Assembly: GCA_052380005.1 (NCBI GenBank)
Contig: JBQTCJ010000005.1
Source: Salinarimonas sp052380005
GTDB lineage: Bacteria; Pseudomonadota; Alphaproteobacteria; Rhizobiales; Beijerinckiaceae
Reading direction: 5' to 3' (one strand)
DNA: 64,000 nt
In this document: in pieces, positions 1 through 6,682 of the stretch
How the letters are laid out: each line of letters begins with the position of its first letter
How positions within the stretch are numbered: the stretch's first letter is position 1
The notes under the pieces: model-generated
Told to the model about the DNA's origin: nothing
Seen by the model: the letters and a program-made list of their open reading frames with translations, nothing else
The model's database searches: none
Translations under genes and position numbers: made by a program

Positions 1-1125
1 CACCCATTCGGCGACGATGTTGCCGTGGGTCTCCTCCGGCTCGCCGATGCGCTGGTAGGCGAGCGTGGTCTGGCCGGACTTGTTGGTGCCCTTGACGATC
101 GTGTAGCGGTTGGTCGATCGGCACCAGGCCTTCACGCCCGCCTGCACGTCCGTCTCGGTATAGGCGTCGATCGAGACCTGCGGTCCCTCGATCATGAAGG
201 TGAACTGCTTGAGCTGCGGCGTGTACATGTTGCCCTGATGCTCGACCTGCGGCAGGTCGACCGAGACGTTGGGCTTGAGCTGGATCTGCTGGTCGCCGAT
301 CTCGAGGTCCTCGGGCTTCAGGTTCGGCCACATCCGCTGCAGCGAGGGCACGATCAGGTCCTGCAGCATCAGCGTGCGCGAGATGCAGAACGCGCCCTCG
401 ACGCCCTTGGGCACGATGCGCTTGTCGATCACCTGCTGGAGGCCCGCCGGGGAACGCTTGCCGCACATCGCCAGCACGCCCAGGAAGGCGTCCTCGTCGT
501 CGGGGCCGTCGACGTAGGAATAGGACACGTAGGAGGGCTTGAGGAACGCCCACGCCCCCGTGTCCGCCTCGTCGTTGAGATCGGCGATCGAGAAGATGTA
601 GGCGAAGTCCGCGAGGTTGGCCTCGCACCAGGCGACGAGCGCCGCCTGGATCGAGTACATCGCCCAGGCGGGCGAGGGCAGGATCGTCTCGTCCACCCCG
701 TAGACCTCGACGACGGGCACGCTGGGCTCGTCGCTCGTGGGCTTGACCTTGAGATGCTTCTTCTTGCCCGTCGCGTCCGTGGCGTCGTCGAAGAAGTGCA
801 GCCGCACGGTCATGGTGATCGACCCGGAGGTCCAGGAATAGGGCGCGTAGGTGTCGCCGTTCGGGGCGGTCCCCGTCACGGCGCTCAGTGGCAGCTCGAC
901 GTTGACCCCCGAGCCGTCGCCGCCGCGCACGAGCCTCCAGTCGCCGAAGGTGCCCTCGCAGGTCACCTTCGGGTCGCTCGCGTCCGTCCAGGAGAACGCC
1001 GTGGGAGAGGCCTTGCGCGCCACGATCGCCGCGTTGACGTTGGCGATGCGTACGGCGAAGGCCGTGTCCCAGCCGAAGGTCGAGATCTCGCCTTCCGGCG
1101 TCGTGGTGGCCGGGACGGCGCTCAT
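1..1125 (-). CDS. P-47/OrfX-like TULIP-family protein (partial, 3' end outside window)
   Basis: The frame is open for 375 codons from ATG 1125 to the left edge, so the C-terminus is missing. The N-terminus carries the family opening FGWDTAFAVRIANVNAAIV (about residues 17-35), matching the 'GWD..(Y/F)A....(V/L)N' start of Clostridium P-47/OrfX proteins. A 'FGDWRLVRGGDGSGVNVELPL' type segment follows near residue 62, as in its two neighbours. There is no signal peptide. The start overlaps the stop of the upstream gene in an ATGA, so the two are probably translationally coupled. Family membership rests on motif order and on paralogy with the two adjacent genes. The P-47 fold is a TULIP lipid-binding tube known from botulinum OrfX clusters. 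The role here is unknown. Confidence 0.72.
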   Translation of the reverse strand, partial: MSAVPATTTPEGEISTFGWDTAFAVRIANVNAAIVARKASPTAFSWTDASDPKVTCEGTFGDWRLVRGGDGSGVNVELPLSAVTGTAPNGDTYAPYSWTSGSITMTVRLHFFDDATDATGKKKHLKVKPTSDEPSVPVVEVYGVDETILPSPAWAMYSIQAALVAWCEANLADFAYIFSIADLNDEADTGAWAFLKPSYVSYSYVDGPDDEDAFLGVLAMCGKRSPAGLQQVIDKRIVPKGVEGAFCISRTLMLQDLIVPSLQRMWPNLKPEDLEIGDQQIQLKPNVSVDLPQVEHQGNMYTPQLKQFTFMIEGPQVSIDAYTETDVQAGVKAWCRSTNRYTIVKGTNKSGQTTLAYQRIGEPEETHGNIVAEWV

Positions 1126-2822
1126 TCCGTCGTCCCCGTGGTCGTGGCGCTGCCGCCGAGCAGGAAGGCGGCGCGGAAGGTGCCGCCGGTGACCTGCCAG
1201 CTCTCCACGTAGGGCCACTGGATCGCGGCGGAGAAGTTGGTGGCGAAGTCGTCGATCGTGGGTACGTTGCCCTCGGTGATCTTGTCGTTCCAGATCATGG
1301 TCATGATCTGCGGCAGGACGCCGATCGGGATGCCCATCATGCCGCCGAGCACGCCGCCCCAGACCTTGAACTTGTTGGCGAAGATGCCCGTGCGGCTGTT
1401 GCCCTGCTCGCCGCCGGACTCGATCGACTCGGTGGCGTCCTCCACCGAGCTGTCCTCGGCCGCCGAGATCTCCTCCTCGGACATCTGGCTGAACTCGTCG
1501 TCGATCGCCTCCGCGCCGGCCTCGACGACGCCCTCGCCGCCCTCCGTCGTCGCCGTGGAGACCGCGCCGCCCAGCGCCTCGCCGAGCTCGGCGCCGATGA
1601 AGCCGAAGGCGATGCCGATCGCGATCGACTCGATGATCATCGCGATCTCGAAGCCCTTGTTGGGGGAGACGTCGGCGCGGATCGAGTTGGTGCCGAGCCC
1701 CGGCGAGGGGACGAGGTAGTACTTGCCGTCGGAGAGCTTCGCGGCCTCGACGTTGAAGTACTGGTCGGCGGTGAGCTTCACGTCGGCGGTGCCGTCGGGC
1801 GTCGTGAAGGAGGCCTGCGAGATGGAGAGGTGGAAGTTCATCCCGTCGAGCGTCAGCTGGAAGTCGCCGGGCGCGATCGTCGGTACGACGATGCTCGTCG
1901 GATCGTCCTTGGTGAGCTGGAAGTTGCCCCACTTGAGGGTGTTCTTGTTCGCCACGGTGATGCCGTCGTTGACGATGTGGAAGTCGTCGTCGGTGGCGCC
2001 CATGACGCACTGCTTGGCGGCCTGCAGGACGATGTTCTGCATCGCCAGCGGCGCCGAGACCGCGAACACCGAGTTCGTCGCCGTGGCGGTCTTGGAGAAG
2101 ACGTCGAACATGCGGATGTCGAAGTTCTGCTGCGGCAGCGGCCCGGAGGGCTTGCTGGTCAGGCTGAGCAGCGCGAACGAGGTCTGGCTCTGGTCGTCGG
2201 GCACCGAGGCCATGCCGTAGAGCGAGACGACGGGCTTGAGCCATTGCTTGCCCGCCTCGATCGCCTCCTCCTCGAGCCTCACGGCGGCGAAGACCGCGTC
2301 GAAGGCGGCGAGGTTGTTCTCGTAGTAGGCGTTGAACGCGGCCTCCGCCGCGTAGACGTCGCCGCCCGAGAGACCGGGTGCGGTCACCGACTGGACGCGC
2401 GGGCGCTGGAATTCCTCGGTCGTCTGGTTCGCCTTGAAGTGGTGCGTCGTGCCCGTGTCCGGCTTGGCGGTGGGATCGGAGATCTCCTGCGACGCCTTGT
2501 CGGAGGCGAGCGTGATCATGACCTCGACGTTGCCGCCGTCGAGCTTGACCGGGGCACTGCCCGGCAACGTCAGGCTGCCGGTCTTGATCGGGCATTCCAT
2601 GATGATGCCGTTGCCCTCGCCGCCCTTGACGGACCAGTCGCTCCAGTCGCCGGCGACGTGGGCGCCGCCCGCGGTGTCGGTGCCGTCGAAGGTCGGTGGC
2701 GTCGTCTTCTGCGCCACGATCGAGGCGTTGAGCGCCTCGAGCCGGAGGGCGAAGACGGTGTCCCAGCCCATGAGGTCGATGTTGCCGGCGTCGCTGCCGT
2801 TGCCGTTGGTTCCGTTCGACAT
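1122..2822 (-). CDS. P-47/OrfX-like TULIP-family protein with hydrophobic C-terminal extension
   Basis: This 566-residue protein is the middle of three paralogues. The family start MGWDTVFALRLEALNASIV is at about residues 18-36, then DWSDWSVKGGEGNGIIMECPI near 60-80 parallels the FGxWxIxxGG...PI segment of P-47. Residues to about 385 look like the lipid-binding-like body. The rest differs from P-47: a Gly/Ile-rich hydrophobic stretch at about 390-425, an acidic Glu/Ser-rich linker at 430-480, and a second hydrophobic Gly/Met/Pro stretch at about 490-520. There is no signal peptide. A GAGGA ribosome site lies 8-9 bases before ATG 2822. Its end overlaps the next gene by four bases. The tail could be a membrane-active hairpin, but that is inference. 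A more distant OrfX2-like assignment is equally possible. Confidence 0.72.
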   Translation of the reverse strand: MSNGTNGNGSDAGNIDLMGWDTVFALRLEALNASIVAQKTTPPTFDGTDTAGGAHVAGDWSDWSVKGGEGNGIIMECPIKTGSLTLPGSAPVKLDGGNVEVMITLASDKASQEISDPTAKPDTGTTHHFKANQTTEEFQRPRVQSVTAPGLSGGDVYAAEAAFNAYYENNLAAFDAVFAAVRLEEEAIEAGKQWLKPVVSLYGMASVPDDQSQTSFALLSLTSKPSGPLPQQNFDIRMFDVFSKTATATNSVFAVSAPLAMQNIVLQAAKQCVMGATDDDFHIVNDGITVANKNTLKWGNFQLTKDDPTSIVVPTIAPGDFQLTLDGMNFHLSISQASFTTPDGTADVKLTADQYFNVEAAKLSDGKYYLVPSPGLGTNSIRADVSPNKGFEIAMIIESIAIGIAFGFIGAELGEALGGAVSTATTEGGEGVVEAGAEAIDDEFSQMSEEEISAAEDSSVEDATESIESGGEQGNSRTGIFANKFKVWGGVLGGMMGIPIGVLPQIMTMIWNDKITEGNVPTIDDFATNFSAAIQWPYVESWQVTGGTFRAAFLLGGSATTTGTTE

Positions 2823-2936
2823 TGAGAAATCCTCGCGCAGGACGTGCGCCCGCTCACGCGGTGAGCCACACGTCGGGTCGTCTCGTCGGGTGGCGTCGCC
2901 GGCGCGGACTGGCGCGCGGCGGTCACGTCTCGCGGG

Positions 2937-4277
2937 TCACGTCTGGTTGGTGGCGCGGATCACGAAGGCGTCGGAGAGCTCGGCGTTCGTCGCCTTGAAG
3001 GTCTCGAGGCCGGACCACACGGCGGTGGCGACCGGGATCGAGTCGATCGAGAGCTGGCCGGTGCTCTTCAGAGAGTTCGTCACCGCGTCCTCGATGGTCG
3101 CGACGACGATGTCCATGACAGCGTTCACGATCAGGCCGATCACCGGTATGATCCAGGTGATCTCCTTCTCGTACCAGGGGATGTGCTCGTCGGTGCTGGG
3201 ACTGGACCGGCTCACCACGTTGAAGGTGACGGTCTGGGTCTTGGGGTCGTAGCCCACCTCGGTCACGACGGTGAGGTTGTCGAACGTGACGTAGGCGTCG
3301 TGGAGGCCCGTGATGTCGAACTGGCCGCCGCCGGTGGCGATGATCTGCTTGCCGCTGATCCGGACCTGGTAGCTCGTCAGCGACGGATAGTAGTCGATCG
3401 CCCCGCTGTGCACCTTGCCCATCGGGATGTTGGCCGTGTTCGTGATCGAGCAGGCCGTCGGCTGCGAGGCGTTGGGCGGCGGGTTGAAGCGCAGCGTCGA
3501 GGCCGGCACGTTCAGCGCCTTCACAACCGACGGCATCAGCAGGTTCTTCAGGAACACCGCCGGTGCGAGCGAGAAGAAGTAGTCGTCGCCCGCCGCGAGC
3601 AGGCTCGGGTCCACCGCGGTCGGGAGCCCGCCCGGCCCCCACGGCGCCTGCGTCAGCGACTTGATGCCGAGCGCCTGGATGCTCTTGTCGACCGACTCGA
3701 AGTAGGTCACCGCCGTCGCCTTCGGCGCGAGCCACGGCTCGCCCTGCGGGTTCATGATCACGGTGGCGAAGATGAAGGAGATCTTGTCCTTGTTTTCGAC
3801 GAAGATCTGCCCGAACCAGTCGTTGATCATCTGCTCGGCCTGTCCCGTCGGGTCGCGCCCGTGCAGGACGTGGCCGGCGCTGGCGTCCGGGTTGGCGACG
3901 TAGACGTCGCCGTCCTTCGAGGCCGGGCGCGGCGAGTTCGTCTCGATCGAGAAGGTGAGCGACTGGGTGCCGTTGCTCGAGCCCTCGACCAGGACGAGGG
4001 CGAGGTTGAGGATCGGCTGCACGCCCGCGAGGTCGATCGGCTGGCGGAACTGCGGCGCGCTCAGCGTTCCCGACGTGATCGGCACCATCAGGTTGATGCG
4101 GTTCGCCGAGCCGCCGGGCTGGATCGCCCAGGGCCCGAAATCCCCCTTCATGGAGATCGCGAGGCTCGTGTTCGTGAAGGAGAACGACGGCAGCGTCGTC
4201 GACGTCGCATGCGCGAGAACCGCGTTCACCGCCGCGATGTTGCTCGCCGTGATGACATCCCAGCCCTGGAGATCCAT
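2937..4277 (-). CDS. Clostridium P-47-like protein (first gene of the P-47/OrfX-like cluster)
   Basis: This 446-residue protein is the closest of the three to P-47 (family length about 415-450). Visible landmarks in order: DLQGWDVITASNIAAVN (2-18), FGPWAIQPGGSANRINLMVPI (near 50-70), ISFIFATVIMNPQGEPWLAPK (near 155), YFFSLAPAVFLKNLLMPSVV (about 205), an internal YYPSLTSYQVRISG segment, DITGLHDAYVTFDN, and an IPWYEKEITWIIPVIGLIV segment starting a hydrophobic C-terminal helix region. ATG 4277 is preferred over the upstream in-frame TTG 4298 because a GGGGGGCG ribosome site precedes it by about seven bases and the family starts there. It has no signal peptide or catalytic motif. It should be cytosolic and lipid- or partner-binding by analogy with TULIP proteins; its role in this organism is unknown. 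Confidence 0.82.
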   Translation of the reverse strand: MDLQGWDVITASNIAAVNAVLAHATSTTLPSFSFTNTSLAISMKGDFGPWAIQPGGSANRINLMVPITSGTLSAPQFRQPIDLAGVQPILNLALVLVEGSSNGTQSLTFSIETNSPRPASKDGDVYVANPDASAGHVLHGRDPTGQAEQMINDWFGQIFVENKDKISFIFATVIMNPQGEPWLAPKATAVTYFESVDKSIQALGIKSLTQAPWGPGGLPTAVDPSLLAAGDDYFFSLAPAVFLKNLLMPSVVKALNVPASTLRFNPPPNASQPTACSITNTANIPMGKVHSGAIDYYPSLTSYQVRISGKQIIATGGGQFDITGLHDAYVTFDNLTVVTEVGYDPKTQTVTFNVVSRSSPSTDEHIPWYEKEITWIIPVIGLIVNAVMDIVVATIEDAVTNSLKSTGQLSIDSIPVATAVWSGLETFKATNAELSDAFVIRATNQT

Positions 4278-4331
4278 GATCGTCGCCCCCCGCCGCAAGT
4301 CGCACGAATCACTTATTGGTTGTTTATCGTG

Positions 4332-4359
4332 ACGATATGGGATTGCGGGATTCGGTCAA
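4332..4359 (-). promoter_or_regulatory. Candidate sigma-70-like promoter of the P-47/OrfX-like cluster
   Basis: On the minus strand TTGACC (4359-4354) is followed after 16 bases by TATCGT (4337-4332). A start site near 4325 would leave a leader of about 48 bases before ATG 4277. The surrounding DNA (about 4300-4360) is the most AT-rich stretch of the intergenic region. This is a hand match only. Confidence 0.4.
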
Positions 4360-4502
4360 GTGAAATGCGATCGGGGAGCGCGACAGGAGACGCGAGATCG
4401 CGCTTTGGTTTCCGTAGCCGGAACCGCGCCTCCGCAATTCGCGTCGAAAGCGTCGGGAGGTTCACAGCTGCGACATCCCGTCCGTCCGGGTCAGCGCGGC
4501 CA

Positions 4503-4516
4503 TTGATCCCGATCAA
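4503..4516. promoter_or_regulatory. FNR/FixK-type box (anaerobox) upstream of ccoG
   Basis: TTGATCCCGATCAA is a perfect inverted repeat matching the FNR/FixK consensus TTGAT-N4-ATCAA. Its centre lies about 70 bases before the ccoG start. A class II arrangement (centre near -41) would place transcription start near 4550. Control of cco genes by FNR/FixK proteins under low oxygen is well established in alphaproteobacteria. No clear -10 hexamer is visible downstream. The rest of the 302-base gap (4278-4579) holds no convincing gene: the only short frame, at 4313-4516 on the minus strand, covers the box itself. Confidence 0.85.
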
Positions 4517-4579
4517 CGCGACGGCGGGCGCGGCGGGGCAGGGTGCGCGGCACGAGACGGATCAGCGAGCTCCCCCGCC

Positions 4580-6097
4580 ATGGCCGACACGGCAGCACCG
4601 AATCCCGCACGCGACGCGCATCGCATCGATGACGCGCACGCCGAGGAGAGGCACCCGGACGAAACCCTCATCGAGGGGCCGCTCTACGCCAAGCGCAGGC
4701 AGCTCTACGTGCAGAAGGTCGACGGCACGTTCCGGCGCATCAAGTGGGCGGTGCTCGTCCTGACGCTCGGCGTCTACTACCTCCTGCCCTTCGTGCGCTG
4801 GGATCGCGGGCCGAACGCGCCTGACCAGGCGGTGCTGATCGACTTCCCCGCGCGGCGCTTCTACTTCTTCTTCATCGAGATCTGGCCGCAGGAAATCGTC
4901 TACCTCACGGGCCTGCTCATCCTCGCCAGCTTCATTCTCTTCCTCATGAACGCGGTGGCCGGCCGCGTCTGGTGCGGCTACCTCTGCCCGCAGACGGTGT
5001 GGACGGACCTCTTCCTCGCCGTCGAACGCTTCTTCGAGGGCGACCGGCGCGAGCGCATCAAGCTCTACAACGGCGGCTGGACCGGGGAGCGCGTGGCGCG
5101 CTCGACGGGCAAGCACGTCACCTGGCTGATGATCGCCTGGTGGACCGGCGGCGCCTGGGTGCTCTACTTCGCCGACGCGCCGACGCTGGTCTGGGAGCTC
5201 GCGACGCTGCAGGCGCCCGCCGTCGCCTACGTCTGGATCGGCATCCTCACCTTCACGACCTACACGCTCGCCGGCTTCATGCGCGAGCAGGTGTGCACCT
5301 ACATGTGCCCCTGGCCGCGCATCCAGGCGGCGCTCACCGACGAGCACGCGCTCAACGTCACCTACAAGGTCGACCGCGGCGAGCCTCGCGGCTCGATGAA
5401 GAAGAACAAGGCGCTCGTCGAGAAGGGCGAGAAGGCCGGCGATTGCATCGACTGCAATCAATGCGTGGCCGTCTGCCCCACGGGCGTGGACATCCGCGAC
5501 GGGCTGCAGCTCGGTTGCGTGCAGTGCGGACTGTGCATCGACGCCTGCGACAACGTGATGGAGAAGATCGGCCGGCCCAAGGGCCTGATCGCCTACGATT
5601 CGGAGTACAACCTCGAGCGTCGCGAGGCGGGCCTGCCCGAGGAGAAGCCGAAGATCGTGCGCGCCCGCACCATCCTCTACGCGGTCCTGATCGTCGGCAT
5701 CTCGCTGTTCATGGTCTACCACCTCGCGGTGCGGGCGACGCTCGGCGTCTCGGCGCTGCACGATCGCAACCCGGTCTACGTGCTCCTCTCCGACGGCTCG
5801 ATCCGCAACGCCTGGACCGTGCGCGTCGCCAACAAGGCGCTTGAGGAGCGGACCTTCACGCTCTCGCTGGAGGGGCTCGACGGCGCGCTGATCGAAGCCA
5901 TCGGCACCACGAACCTCGATCCGGACACGCTCGAGGTCGTGGTCGGCCCCGGCCGGACGCGCGAGCTGCGTGTGCTCGTCACGCAGACGCCCGTCCCCGG
6001 CACGCCGGAGAGCCGCGACGTCTCCTTCGTCCTCGCCGCCTCCGACGGCGCCGAGACCGCGCTCGCCCGCGACCACTTCATCCAGCCTCCCCGCTGA
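4580..6097 (+). CDS. ccoG: Cytochrome c oxidase accessory protein CcoG (RdxA/FixG)
   Basis: This 505-residue inner-membrane polyferredoxin takes part in copper handling during cbb3-type oxidase assembly. Visible features are membrane helices near residues 50-70, 90-125, 170-190, 210-230 and 350-370; CGYLCP and CTYMCP motifs in the membrane part; two 4Fe-4S motifs CIDCNQCVAVCP and CVQCGLCIDACD near 290-325; and a C-terminal Ig-like domain exposed to the periplasm. Length is normal for the family. It is the first gene of ccoGHIS, directly downstream of a perfect FNR/FixK box, so induction at low oxygen is expected. In most relatives ccoNOQP precedes ccoG; here the upstream neighbour is the divergent P-47-like cluster. 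Confidence 0.96.
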   Translation: MADTAAPNPARDAHRIDDAHAEERHPDETLIEGPLYAKRRQLYVQKVDGTFRRIKWAVLVLTLGVYYLLPFVRWDRGPNAPDQAVLIDFPARRFYFFFIEIWPQEIVYLTGLLILASFILFLMNAVAGRVWCGYLCPQTVWTDLFLAVERFFEGDRRERIKLYNGGWTGERVARSTGKHVTWLMIAWWTGGAWVLYFADAPTLVWELATLQAPAVAYVWIGILTFTTYTLAGFMREQVCTYMCPWPRIQAALTDEHALNVTYKVDRGEPRGSMKKNKALVEKGEKAGDCIDCNQCVAVCPTGVDIRDGLQLGCVQCGLCIDACDNVMEKIGRPKGLIAYDSEYNLERREAGLPEEKPKIVRARTILYAVLIVGISLFMVYHLAVRATLGVSALHDRNPVYVLLSDGSIRNAWTVRVANKALEERTFTLSLEGLDGALIEAIGTTNLDPDTLEVVVGPGRTRELRVLVTQTPVPGTPESRDVSFVLAASDGAETALARDHFIQPPR

Positions 6098-6141
6098 CGC
6101 GAGACCGCGCCCGAACCCCCGATACCAGGAGCGAGACAGCC

Positions 6142-6678
6142 ATGACTTCCCCCGATCGGCTCGTCCAGGACCACGTGCAGGACTACCGGCCCGGCGGGCG
6201 GCCCCTCACGGGCCGCGCGGTGCTCGCCATCCTCGTCGCGTTCTTCGGCGTCATCTTCACGATGAACGTCTTCCTGCTCAACGTCGCCTCCTCGACCTTC
6301 CGCGGTCTCGAGGTCGACAGCACCTACCGCGCGAGCCAGGAGTTCAACGGCACGTTGGCCGAGAGCGCCGCCCAGCGGGCGCGCGGCTGGAGCGTCGACG
6401 TGCGGGTCGCCCGCCGCGACGACGGCATGGTCGCCGCCGCCTTCGCCGTCGTCGACAAGGACGGCGCTCCGCTCGCCGGGCTCGCCGGGACGGCACGGCT
6501 CGCGGCGCCCGCCGACAAGAGCCTCGACGCGGCGGGCGCGATCGTCGAGACCGGGCTCGGCCACTACGAGGCGGTGTTCGCCGGCGATCCCGGCCCCGGC
6601 CGCTGGACGCTCGTCACCGAGCTCGCGCGGGACGGCGAGGTGCTGTTCCGCTCCCGCAATCGCATCCTCGTGGATTGA
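6142..6678 (+). CDS. ccoH: FixH/CcoH family protein, cbb3 oxidase assembly
   Basis: This 178-residue protein has one N-terminal membrane anchor (about residues 27-50, LAILVAFFGVIFTMNVFLLN) followed by a periplasmic domain, as in FixH/CcoH, which interacts with cbb3 oxidase subunits during assembly. It starts 44 bases after ccoG and ends 4 bases before ccoI. GAGCGAGA precedes ATG 6142 at suitable distance. The STYRASQEFN segment after the anchor is typical of the family. It shares the FNR-controlled unit with ccoG. Confidence 0.93.
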   Translation: MTSPDRLVQDHVQDYRPGGRPLTGRAVLAILVAFFGVIFTMNVFLLNVASSTFRGLEVDSTYRASQEFNGTLAESAAQRARGWSVDVRVARRDDGMVAAAFAVVDKDGAPLAGLAGTARLAAPADKSLDAAGAIVETGLGHYEAVFAGDPGPGRWTLVTELARDGEVLFRSRNRILVD

Positions 6679-6682
6679 TCCC

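Noticed and set aside
25..1212. A plus-strand frame of 395 codons at the left edge
   Set aside because: Its translation is low-complexity (Leu/Arg/Val/Asp-rich) without motifs, while the minus strand gives an open frame with the GWD family start and a coupled ATGA overlap.
4313..4516. A 67-codon minus-strand frame before the P-47-like genes
   Set aside because: It covers the FNR box and predicted promoter, lacks a ribosome site and shows no family features.
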